From assembly GCA_947441325.1 (NCBI GenBank), contig CANETR010000143.1, forward strand, positions 1 to 6,080: DNA of 6,080 bases. Direction: 5' to 3'. Of this stretch, positions 1-6,080 are shown piece after piece. This DNA is from Saprospiraceae bacterium (GTDB taxonomy: Bacteria > Bacteroidota > Bacteroidia > Chitinophagales > Saprospiraceae). The translations under genes were made by a program, and so were the position numbers. The notes under the pieces are model-generated. The model did not search any database, was not told the DNA's origin, and worked only from the letters and a program-made list of their open reading frames with translations. Each line of letters starts with the position of its first letter. Within the stretch, counting starts at the first letter, position 1.

Positions 1-297
1 GGCTCCGCCAGCTTCAGAGGCGCCTTTGTTGGCAGCCTCCATTATGCCCGGACCACCGCCTGTGATTACGCCATATCCTTCTTCAACGCAATGTCTTGCT
101 ATATCCACAGCTGTTTGGTAGTATTTGTGGTCAGGTTTTGTCCTTGCCGAACCAAAAATTGAAACACAGGGGCCAATTTGATTCATTCTTTCGTAGCCAT
201 CTACAAATTCAGCAATGACCTTGAACATAGTCCATGAATTCTCGGCTTTCATTTCGGCCCATTGCAATGGTGCCTGATCTTTTCCTTTTTTAGCCAT
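1..297 (-). CDS. LOG-family Rossmann-fold protein (TIGR00730 type), 5' part only
   Basis: This is the first 99 codons of a minus-strand gene; it starts at the ATG read from 297 to 295, and the frame stays open to the window edge. The translation begins MAKKGKDQAPLQW. It carries a VSIFGSART strand and turn at residues 45-53 and the glycine-rich nucleotide-binding motif GGGPGIMEAANKG at 80-92, both characteristic of the LOG ('lysine decarboxylase-like') family. Known members hydrolyse cytokinin riboside 5'-monophosphate or related nucleotide 5'-monophosphates, releasing the base and ribose 5-phosphate in the cytoplasm. The second family signature, PGGxGTxxE, would lie further downstream and is outside the window, so the catalytic half cannot be checked. 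There is no signal peptide. The N-terminal extension before the Rossmann core (about 40 residues) fits the longer bacterial members. Family assignment is firm; the physiological substrate is unknown. Confidence 0.9.
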   Translation of the reverse strand, partial: MAKKGKDQAPLQWAEMKAENSWTMFKVIAEFVDGYERMNQIGPCVSIFGSARTKPDHKYYQTAVDIARHCVEEGYGVITGGGPGIMEAANKGASEAGGA

Positions 298-334
298 TTT
301 ATGATTGTAATTTTATAAGTTTATTGTTTTTTTA

Positions 335-355
335 ACTGCTCATAATCAAAGCAGT
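335..355. repeat. Small inverted repeat in the LOG gene leader
   Basis: ACTGCT (335-340) and AGCAGT (350-355) are perfect inverted arms around a 9-nt spacer. On the minus strand this lies about 40 bp upstream of the LOG start codon, so it could form a leader hairpin or bind a regulator. A 6-bp arm can occur by chance. No T-run follows it on the minus strand, so it does not look like a terminator. Confidence 0.25.
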
Positions 356-397
356 CTTGCGAAGTTAAAAAAAATGTATGATATAGAGAACAGCATC

Positions 398-418
398 AGC
401 TTTTTATTATTAAAAGCT
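398..418. repeat. AT-rich inverted repeat in the divergent spacer
   Basis: AGCTTTT (398-404) and AAAAGCT (412-418) are perfect 7-bp arms around TATTATT. A separate 10-bp palindrome, CTAAGCTTAG, lies at 438-447. Both sit between divergent genes where operators or promoters are expected. The DNA here is AT-rich enough that such symmetry may be accidental, and I cannot link either to a known regulator. Confidence 0.2.
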
Positions 419-475
419 TCAAATTGATAATGTTTAGCTAAGCTTAGTTTAAACTGATCGGCTATTTGTTTTTTA

Positions 476-507
476 TTTGATTTTTTGTTCATAATCAGCT
501 ATTTTTG
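476..507 (+). promoter_or_regulatory. Candidate Bacteroidota-type promoter for the three-gene operon
   Basis: TTTG at 476-479 and TATTTTTG at 500-507 match the Bacteroidota -33 (TTTG) and -7 (TAnnTTTG) elements, with a 20-bp spacer, inside the usual range for that sigma factor. Transcription would start around 512-516, giving a leader of about 15 nt before the ATG at 530. The region is T-rich, so a chance match is possible, but position, spacing and orientation all agree. I found no comparable match for the minus-strand LOG gene in the same spacer. Confidence 0.5.
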
Positions 508-529
508 CAAAAACCGGATTTGATATACC

Positions 530-1936
530 ATGAATTTGAGCGAGGAGGAAAAAATAATCATTCAGAACTTACTGTCTGTTGAAAGCGAAACGGCAAAATC
601 TGCCCTATCAGCTATTAGTAGCGATTTCTCAGACAATGTTGGCACAGCCTTGATAATGCTGTGGCAAATAAATCCGGAAGAAAGCATACGTGATGCTGCA
701 AAAAAATTGCTTGTCAGTACTTTAGATGCAGAATCAGAGAAAAAAATTACAAAAGAATTTGAAATTTTCAGAAGTGTAAACAGGGATTTACCCTGGACCA
801 ACACTCAGGCAGTGGATATTCAGGAGTCGAATTTTGAAACATTTCGGAAGGTTTCGTCCAGTTATGAAAAACTACTTGCTACAAACCCTTTATACAGCGA
901 AATACTGCTCGATACAGGCCGCAAGTTGCTGCTGATTTTTAATTTGGAAGAAAAAGCTAAATTTTGCTTTGAGCTTATTGCAAAATATGATAGCTCCAAT
1001 GATGAAGCGCTTTTTGCCCTGGGCCGAATGGAAGAACGAAGGGGAGAGCTTGAAAAAGCGTTGGATTTTTACGAAAAGGCTATAGCTGCCAATCCAAACA
1101 ATAGTTTTGCCCAAATGCAGGCAGGTACTATTAAAAACTCAGTTTTGGGTAGATATGGAGAGGCATTGCTTCATTTTTCTAAAGCCTCAGAGCAAGATCC
1201 TTACTCGGTTGAACCATATGTAAAAATGGCCGAAACTGCCTACAAGCTTAATGATATCCCACAGACAAAGCAGTATCTCGAAATTGCATTGAGTATAAAC
1301 GAGTATCATGAAGAGGCGCTCAATCTATTGGGAATGCTTCTTTGGAAAAACGACCAAAAATACGAGGAGGCAGTTGAAACCTTTAAAAAAGGAATAGATC
1401 ATAAAATTCATGAAGATTCAGCACTGCTACTCAAAAGTTTGGGGGATATTTATGCACAGCATTTTCAAGAATTTAACAAGGCCAGGATTTTTTATGAGAA
1501 ATCATTAAAAGCAAATCCGCAACAAAAATCCTTATTGGAATACTATGCTCCTTTTATACTGAAACATTTTCAGGACTTGGGAGCAGTTGAAAAATCTTAT
1601 ATTGAGTACCTGAAATTGCAACCCAATGAGGTGGAAATTTTAACAGCTTATGCTACCTTTATGATAGAATATCTGAATGATTTCGATTCGGCATATACCT
1701 ACTTAGAGCGTGTTGTTGAGCAGGAACCCAATCACGAGGCTGCATTGAAGCAATTAAGAAAAATTTCAGACTATGTTGAAAATGATCAAAATGATGAATC
1801 AGAAGACGATGATGATGACGAAGACGATGACGACGACGATGATGTTGAAATAATTGTCCTCGACGACGAATGGTTTGATGATGAAGAGGAGGAAGATGAT
1901 GATTTTTCGGGCGGCGGAGCTGCTACAGACAATTAA
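530..1936 (+). CDS. TPR-repeat protein with an extreme acidic C-terminal tail
   Basis: The 468-residue product has no signal peptide or membrane segment, so it is probably cytoplasmic. Residues 1-115 are helical with a possible HEAT-like stretch. From about 120 to 400 there are roughly eight tetratricopeptide repeats. The clearest is near 157-190, with the typical ALGRMEERRGELEKALDFYE pattern ending in NPN; others are near 226-259, 260-293, 296-330, 331-364 and 366-400. TPR arrays are protein-binding scaffolds, so a partner rather than a reaction is expected. Residues 417-457 are almost all Asp/Glu, including a run of seven Asp at 432-438, broken by a short hydrophobic EIIVLDDEWF segment; the end is Gly/Ala-rich. 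The start has no Shine-Dalgarno sequence, as is usual in Bacteroidota, and lies just after a candidate promoter. The gene is first in an apparent operon, 24 bp before the next ORF. The specific function is unknown. Confidence 0.88.
   Translation: MNLSEEEKIIIQNLLSVESETAKSALSAISSDFSDNVGTALIMLWQINPEESIRDAAKKLLVSTLDAESEKKITKEFEIFRSVNRDLPWTNTQAVDIQESNFETFRKVSSSYEKLLATNPLYSEILLDTGRKLLLIFNLEEKAKFCFELIAKYDSSNDEALFALGRMEERRGELEKALDFYEKAIAANPNNSFAQMQAGTIKNSVLGRYGEALLHFSKASEQDPYSVEPYVKMAETAYKLNDIPQTKQYLEIALSINEYHEEALNLLGMLLWKNDQKYEEAVETFKKGIDHKIHEDSALLLKSLGDIYAQHFQEFNKARIFYEKSLKANPQQKSLLEYYAPFILKHFQDLGAVEKSYIEYLKLQPNEVEILTAYATFMIEYLNDFDSAYTYLERVVEQEPNHEAALKQLRKISDYVENDQNDESEDDDDDEDDDDDDDVEIIVLDDEWFDDEEEEDDDFSGGGAATDN
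1778..1900 (+). other. Asp/Glu-coding low-complexity tract (acidic tail)
   Basis: This stretch is dominated by GAT, GAC, GAA and GAG codons and encodes the acidic tail (residues 417-457) of the TPR protein. GAT and GAC alternate rather than forming one pure trinucleotide array, so the amino-acid composition seems to be maintained rather than being a recent slippage product. Such tails can mimic nucleic acid, bind basic proteins or cations, or keep a protein soluble; which applies here is unknown. Confidence 0.8.
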
Positions 1937-1960
1937 TTTGTAACCAAAAAAAACCTATAT

Positions 1961-3631
1961 ATGAGTCAGGCACTTACACTAATTAAAAAAGCTAAAATCA
2001 TAATATATGCGCTGCTGATACTTGTGGTAGCGCCGCTATATATCTATTTTATGCTACCAGTTTTGAGTCCATGGTTCATTGGCCTGCCGCTCGAAATTTT
2101 CTTTATTTCAATAATAATAGCCACTTTGGAGATACAGTTTGTAAAATCTGTAAAATCGGGGCTCTTTGTTGCTGCAAGCTCGGCGGCCATGCTTTCAATT
2201 CTCTACATAGCTATTATGTTAATTGCCGGTATGCCCATGTTCAGAGCCGAAAAATTCCACAAATTGCTCGGTGAGGTAAAAGACGGTAAAAATTTCTCTA
2301 CAGATGTTTCTCCTGTATCGCCCGATAAAATTAGAATTGTAGATAAAGATGTTGCAAACAGACTTGGCGATAAGGTCTTAGGCGAGGAACCTGCTCTTGG
2401 GAGCCAGGTTTATATTGGTGAATTTCAAATTCAAAAGGTGAGAGATCAACTCTATTGGGTTGCACCACTGGAGCATTCAGGATTTTTCAAATGGATGAAT
2501 AATAGCAAAGGAACACATGGCTATATTATGGTTTCGGCAACCAATGAGCGCGATGTTAAATTGGTCAGAGAGGTAAAAGGCAAGCCGGTTCAAATCAAAT
2601 ATCAAATGGGTGGCTGGTTTGGCGATTATCTGCCTCGTCACCTTTATGTAAATGGATTTTATAGCGAAGGCTTGACCGATTATACCTTCGAAATTGATGA
2701 TGAAGGACATCCATACTGGGTAGTTTCCATTTTTAGACATGAAGTAGGGTTCAGTGGAAATAATGCCTATGCCATTGCAGTAGTGGACGCTTCGAGCGGA
2801 GAAGTTAAAAAATATACCAAAGACAATGCGCCAGCCTGGGTAGACCGCATACAGCCAAAAGATTTTGTCTTTAATCAAATTAATGCTTGGGGCGAATACG
2901 TTCATGGATATTGGAATTTCTCAAACCGAGATAAACTCATGGCAACCGAAGGTATGTCGCTGGTTTATGGCAATGACAACAGATCTTACTGGTACACCGG
3001 AATTTCTTCGGTGGGAGGCGACGAAAGTACCATTGGTTTTATGCTTATTGACACCAGAACAAAGGAGGCAACACTTTATCGTCAGCCCGGTGCTACCGAA
3101 ACTGCTGCCATGCAATCGGCTCAGGGAAAAGTGCAGGAAAAAGGCTATGTCAGTTCTTTTCCTATCATGTACAATATCGATGGCATTGCAACTTATGTTA
3201 TGTCGATGAAAGATCAGGCTGGCCTTATCAAAATGGTAGCCTTGGTTTCCGTTCAGGATTATTCTATAGTAGGAGTAGGCGATAATCTTAAAGATGCAGT
3301 TCGTGCATACAAAGCAGCTTACAACAACTCAGGAAACAAAAATAATATCACACACAAGGCCGATAAAACAAAAATACAGACCGGAAAAGTAATGAGAATT
3401 AGCGAAGATGTATCTGGTGGAAATTCTTACTATTTTATACTTATCAATGGCGCTGAAAAGATTTTTGTCGGCAGCTCCAATATTTCGAAGAAACTTCCGC
3501 TAACTGTTGAAGGAGACTCTATATCGGTTCAATACGATGATGATAAACAGGACGAAATTGAAATTTTTGCTTTCGAAAATTTCAGTCTTGCTCCAAAAAA
3601 GGCAGAAATAAAAAAAGAAGAAGCTAAATAA
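1961..3631 (+). CDS. Uncharacterised membrane-anchored protein with four PepSY-like repeats
   Basis: I do not recognise this 556-residue protein as a named family. It has three hydrophobic segments, near 12-32, 41-58 and 67-90. Positive residues before the first (KKAK) and between the second and third (VKSVKSG) predict a cytoplasmic N-terminus and a large periplasmic domain from about 91. That domain holds four degenerate repeats near 157-202, 241-285, 332-374 and 399-440. Each has an aromatic strand (YWV at 165, YWVV at 252, YWYT at 343, TYVM at 411), then a hydrophobic strand 20-28 residues on ending in a small or acidic turn (VSATNERDVKL, VVDASSGEVKKY, LIDTRTKEATLY, VSVQDYSIVGV). The pattern recalls PepSY domains. 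A further beta-rich module, possibly OB-like, spans about 470-541, followed by a Lys/Glu-rich end. Gaps of 24 and 7 bp to the neighbours imply cotranscription. The start, ATGAGTCAGGCA, follows an A-rich leader without Shine-Dalgarno. The reading frame is secure; the function is unknown. Confidence 0.85.
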   Translation: MSQALTLIKKAKIIIYALLILVVAPLYIYFMLPVLSPWFIGLPLEIFFISIIIATLEIQFVKSVKSGLFVAASSAAMLSILYIAIMLIAGMPMFRAEKFHKLLGEVKDGKNFSTDVSPVSPDKIRIVDKDVANRLGDKVLGEEPALGSQVYIGEFQIQKVRDQLYWVAPLEHSGFFKWMNNSKGTHGYIMVSATNERDVKLVREVKGKPVQIKYQMGGWFGDYLPRHLYVNGFYSEGLTDYTFEIDDEGHPYWVVSIFRHEVGFSGNNAYAIAVVDASSGEVKKYTKDNAPAWVDRIQPKDFVFNQINAWGEYVHGYWNFSNRDKLMATEGMSLVYGNDNRSYWYTGISSVGGDESTIGFMLIDTRTKEATLYRQPGATETAAMQSAQGKVQEKGYVSSFPIMYNIDGIATYVMSMKDQAGLIKMVALVSVQDYSIVGVGDNLKDAVRAYKAAYNNSGNKNNITHKADKTKIQTGKVMRISEDVSGGNSYYFILINGAEKIFVGSSNISKKLPLTVEGDSISVQYDDDKQDEIEIFAFENFSLAPKKAEIKKEEAK

Positions 3632-3638
3632 ACTTGGA

Positions 3639-3698
3639 ATGAATAAAATCATTTTTTCGCTTACGATATTTTGCTTAAGCATAAATTTTGCGATTGCT
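3639..3698 (+). other. Sec signal peptide of the outer-membrane barrel
   Basis: Residues 1-20 have a Lys at position 3, a hydrophobic core (IIFSLTIFCLSINF) and an Ala-Ile-Ala end that fits signal peptidase I cleavage before Gln21. The Cys at position 12 lies within the hydrophobic core and is not in a lipobox, so this is not a lipoprotein signal. Confidence 0.85.
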
Positions 3699-5321
3699 CA
3701 AAACAGTGCAGTCGCAAATATTGGAGATTTGAATCATTATGCCCTCGACAGGCTTTTTGTGAAAAATAGCGATTTCTCTAAGCTTTCGCCTTCAACTCGG
3801 GCTTATAATCGTCGCGATGTCAGGTCTTATTTGGGCTATTTGCAAACGAAAGGCCGCAATATTGGCCGCGATAGCACTTATCTTTTCAACGATAACAACG
3901 ACGAAGACAGTGCCATTCGTAGCCGTCGGCCTCTGCTGAAATACCTGTACAGAAGTCCAGCACATTTTTACGAAGTCCGCGTGCCGAATTTCTATCTAAG
4001 TATTAATCCAATGCTCGATGTAATGGGTGGAATGGAAAGGTATAACAATGAAAATCATCTTGTTATGCTCAACCGACGCGGATTGCAGTTGAGAGGTAAT
4101 ATCGACGAAAAAGTTTATTTTTATACCGATATCATTGAGTCCCAGGCTAGTTTCCCCAGCTACCTTGCCAATTGGGCCAATACCTATTCTGCCGTACCAG
4201 GAGCAGGCTTTTATAAGGTGTATGACAGCCGCTTCACTCAAGATCCTAATGATGGATTTGATTACCTAATGTCTCAGGGTTATATCGGCATCAATGCTAC
4301 CAAATTTATAGGTATTCAGTTTGGACATGGAAGGCATTTTATAGGTGACGGTCACCGATCATTACTGCTTTCCGACTTTTCAAACAACTATTTTTATCTT
4401 AAATTGAATACCCGAATCTGGAAAATCAATTATCAGAATATTTTTGCCGAACTCACGCAGGATCATGCAAATATCGCCAATGATGTATTCAAGAAAAAAT
4501 ACATGGCTACTCATTATCTGAGTGTGAATCTGCTTAAAAATCTAAACATTGGTCTTTTTGAATCGGTCATTTTTGCCCGTGACAATGCCTTCGAAGTTCA
4601 ATACCTCAATCCACTTATCCTTTACAGAACAGTAGAGCAGATGCTGGGCAGCCCCGATAATGTTATCATGGGTATGAACTGGCGTTGGGATTTCTTAAAT
4701 CGCTTCTCCTTGTATGGACAGGTACTGCTCGATGAATTTGTTTTCTCCAAAGTATTTGCACGAAAAGGAGATCCCGAAGCAGGTTGGTGGGCCAATAAAC
4801 AAGGCATACAGCTAGGATTGAAATATATCGATGTAGCAGGTCTCAAAGGCCTGGACCTGCAGCTCGAATTTAATACGGTTCGTCCATACACCTACTCTTT
4901 CCGCGACAGCACGGCTAATTATACCCACTATAATCAACCACTCGCGCACCCAATGGGCGCAAATTTCAGAGAACTTATCGGCATTGTCCGCTATCAACCG
5001 CTTAAAGGTTTACATTTCAGAGCTCAGTTAAACTATGCTACTTATGGATTGGATACCTTGGGTAGCAATTGGGGCGGAAATATTCATCAGCCATACACCA
5101 CCTATGAGCGCGAGTTCGGAAATGTGACGGCACAAGGCGTTAAAACAAATCTGCTGATGGGTCAGTTTACTGCCTCATATATGGTTTTCCATAACTTTTT
5201 TGTCGATTTGAACGCGATTTACAGAAAACAAGATGCTGCTTTGGATGCGCTCGATAACAACAGTTTGATCTTTTCGCTGGGAATGCGCTGGAATATGACT
5301 GCTCGGATGAACGATTTTTAA
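3639..5321 (+). CDS. Outer-membrane beta-barrel, Wzi capsule-assembly-like
   Basis: This 560-residue protein begins with a clear signal peptide, MNKIIFSLTIFCLSINFAIA, with likely cleavage before Gln21. The rest is rich in alternating aromatic and polar strands typical of outer-membrane barrels (for example YFYLKLNTRIWKINYQNIF at 251-269, LIGIVRYQPLKGLHFRAQLN at 446-465 and SLIFSLGMRWNM at 542-553). A conserved-looking block at 228-251 (FGHGRHFIGDG followed by RSLLLSDFSNNY) resembles the signature of Bacteroidota Wzi-type capsule-assembly proteins. Wzi of Escherichia coli is an outer-membrane lectin that anchors capsule polysaccharide. The length is somewhat above E. coli Wzi, with an N-terminal periplasmic stretch of about 90-100 residues before the first likely strands. 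It is the third gene of the operon, 7 bp after the previous stop, with a weak TTGGA upstream. No polysaccharide-synthesis gene is visible nearby. Barrel and export are well supported; the Wzi family is probable from memory of the motif; a capsule role is inference. A gliding-related barrel such as RemB is an alternative. Confidence 0.75.
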   Translation: MNKIIFSLTIFCLSINFAIAQNSAVANIGDLNHYALDRLFVKNSDFSKLSPSTRAYNRRDVRSYLGYLQTKGRNIGRDSTYLFNDNNDEDSAIRSRRPLLKYLYRSPAHFYEVRVPNFYLSINPMLDVMGGMERYNNENHLVMLNRRGLQLRGNIDEKVYFYTDIIESQASFPSYLANWANTYSAVPGAGFYKVYDSRFTQDPNDGFDYLMSQGYIGINATKFIGIQFGHGRHFIGDGHRSLLLSDFSNNYFYLKLNTRIWKINYQNIFAELTQDHANIANDVFKKKYMATHYLSVNLLKNLNIGLFESVIFARDNAFEVQYLNPLILYRTVEQMLGSPDNVIMGMNWRWDFLNRFSLYGQVLLDEFVFSKVFARKGDPEAGWWANKQGIQLGLKYIDVAGLKGLDLQLEFNTVRPYTYSFRDSTANYTHYNQPLAHPMGANFRELIGIVRYQPLKGLHFRAQLNYATYGLDTLGSNWGGNIHQPYTTYEREFGNVTAQGVKTNLLMGQFTASYMVFHNFFVDLNAIYRKQDAALDALDNNSLIFSLGMRWNMTARMNDF

Positions 5322-5325
5322 ATCG
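5312..5325. repeat. Short palindrome across the barrel gene stop codon
   Basis: CGATTTTTAAATCG reads as CGATTT/AAATCG arms with a two-base centre; as RNA it could fold as a 5-bp stem with a four-base loop. It overlaps the TAA at 5319-5321. No T-run follows, so it is a poor terminator by itself. Confidence 0.25.
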
Positions 5326-5362
5326 AAAGCAAGCTTTTGAGTGGGTAAAAATAGTTATGTTG

Positions 5363-5403
5363 AACTGCTGATTTGGAAATGCAATAATTTTCGTTCCGCA
5401 GTT
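5363..5403. terminator. Possible hairpin between convergent genes
   Basis: AACTGC (5363-5368) pairs with GCAGTT (5398-5403), and GGAA (5375-5378) pairs with TTCC (5394-5397), leaving a six-base bulge on the left arm and a 15-base loop. On the plus strand the right arm runs into GTTTTCC, a short T-run. It lies where both the operon and the minus-strand permease gene should end, so it could serve either direction. The bulge and large loop make it weak. Confidence 0.3.
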
Positions 5404-5423
5404 TTCCTGTAATTAGTTTATAA

Positions 5424-6080
5424 TTAACTACGCATGGCAACCACCGGCTCTATTCTGGCGGCCCTCATCGCAGGGATCAGTCCGGCCAAAGCACCCATGA
5501 CTACCAAAATAAAAATTGCTGACAAAATAACCGGCAGAGAAACCGAGGGATTTCTGAAAAAATCAGCTTCGATATCGCCTAGGTAATAAATGATGGACCA
5601 TCCGGCCAAAAGACCCAAATAACCGGCACTAGCTGTAATCAATACGGCTTCGGTCATGATCATGCTGATAATGCTGAATGGCGTAGCACCAATTGCTTTC
5701 CTGATACCAATTTCCTTGGTTCGGTCGCGAACAGTGATGAGCATGATGTTACCAACACCTATAACACCGGCGATGATACTGCCAACACCTACAAACCAGG
5801 TAAAAAACTGAATGATAAAAAACAGCTCCATGATGCGTTCAAACTGCTTTACCCTATTACGGAAACGCAATGCTTGACCGTCTTCGGGGTCGAATCGTTT
5901 TTTTTCGGCCAAATGCTGGTTCAGTTTTTTTTCAATTTCAACAGCTTCGTCGGCACTGGCATTGCCTGTTGTGACCATCAGCATATTAATATCTTTGCTG
6001 GTCGAAAAAACCTTTTGGGCAGTAGTAATCGGCAAATAAATCATGCGCATTTCCCTTTCGGAGCCGGTATCGCTGTAAAC
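5424..6080 (-). CDS. ABC transporter permease, MacB/FtsX type, C-terminal part
   Basis: This is the last 218 codons of a minus-strand gene. The frame is open to the right edge, beginning VYSDTGSEREMRMIYLP, so the Met read at 6050 is internal and the true start is outside. Fragment residues 1-80 are the end of the MacB periplasmic core domain (the GSE...IYLPITTAQ pattern and a Lys/Glu-rich helical segment). The FtsX domain follows: a membrane segment near 86-115 ending GVGNIMLITV, the cytoplasmic coupling loop RDRTKEIGIRKAIGATP (118-134), then membrane segments near 138-168 and 183-203, and the family ending AARIEPVVAMR. These permeases work with an ATPase as mechanotransmission transporters, moving lipoproteins, peptides, toxins or drugs out of the inner membrane or periplasm. 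Whether an ATPase is fused or separate, and the substrate, cannot be seen. It converges with the barrel gene across 102 bp. Confidence 0.92.
   Translation of the reverse strand, partial: VYSDTGSEREMRMIYLPITTAQKVFSTSKDINMLMVTTGNASADEAVEIEKKLNQHLAEKKRFDPEDGQALRFRNRVKQFERIMELFFIIQFFTWFVGVGSIIAGVIGVGNIMLITVRDRTKEIGIRKAIGATPFSIISMIMTEAVLITASAGYLGLLAGWSIIYYLGDIEADFFRNPSVSLPVILSAIFILVVMGALAGLIPAMRAARIEPVVAMRS

Noticed and set aside
298..529. Possible small RNA or riboswitch in the divergent spacer
   Set aside because: Only short AT-rich hairpins are visible, with no conserved riboswitch core and no hairpin followed by a T-run.
1802..1843. Acidic codon run as a phase-variation microsatellite
   Set aside because: Codons GAT, GAC and GAA are mixed irregularly, so there is no long uniform repeat unit to promote frequent slippage, and loss or gain of triplets would keep the frame.
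1934..1940. TAATTTG, similar to a -7 promoter element, at the end of the TPR gene
   Set aside because: The spacing within the element is one base rather than two, it overlaps the stop codon, and the short gap favours cotranscription with the TPR gene.
2477..2905. 142-codon open frame on the minus strand
   Set aside because: It lies wholly inside the 556-residue plus-strand gene, which has coherent membrane segments and repeats; the antisense translation shows no domain pattern.
2865..3209. 114-codon open frame on the plus strand in another phase
   Set aside because: It overlaps the same gene out of frame and its translation has no recognisable features.
5424..6050. Treating the Met at 6050 as the permease start
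   Set aside because: The frame stays open upstream with typical MacB residues (VYSDTGSERE), so that Met is internal and the gene is cut by the window edge.

Overview
The window looks like chromosomal DNA from a member of the Bacteroidota, probably an AT-rich environmental or anaerobic lineage. Four things suggest this. Start codons lack strong Shine-Dalgarno sequences. A TTTG...TAnnTTTG pair of the Bacteroidota -33/-7 type lies just upstream of the first plus-strand gene. The protein types (a Wzi-like outer-membrane barrel, a MacB-type permease, a LOG-family enzyme with a GGGPGIMEAANKG motif) are common in that phylum. Non-coding DNA is AT-rich. The phylum is an inference; the lineage below it cannot be fixed from this sequence.

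Layout. Positions 1-297 hold the 5' part of a minus-strand LOG-family gene that leaves the window on the left. A 232-bp divergent intergenic region (298-529) carries a candidate promoter for the plus-strand genes and several small inverted repeats. Three plus-strand genes follow at gaps of 24 and 7 bp and look like one operon: (1) a cytoplasmic TPR protein with a highly acidic C-terminal tail (530-1936); (2) a protein of no family I recognise, with three N-terminal membrane segments and a large, probably periplasmic domain containing four degenerate tandem repeats (1961-3631); (3) a secreted outer-membrane beta-barrel resembling the Wzi capsule-assembly family (3639-5321). A 102-bp convergent spacer (5322-5423) with hairpins separates this operon from a minus-strand ABC transporter permease of the MacB/FtsX type, which leaves the window on the right (5424-6080).

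Together, the operon products would occupy cytoplasm, inner membrane/periplasm and outer membrane, which suggests a cell-envelope function. This comes from gene order and predicted location only. The flanking LOG and MacB-type genes are on the opposite strand and need not be related. I see no tRNA, rRNA, CRISPR array, insertion sequence, phage gene or attachment site. The most interesting item is the middle gene of the operon: its repeated PepSY-like architecture and its place between a TPR protein and an outer-membrane barrel have no explanation I can give from known families.
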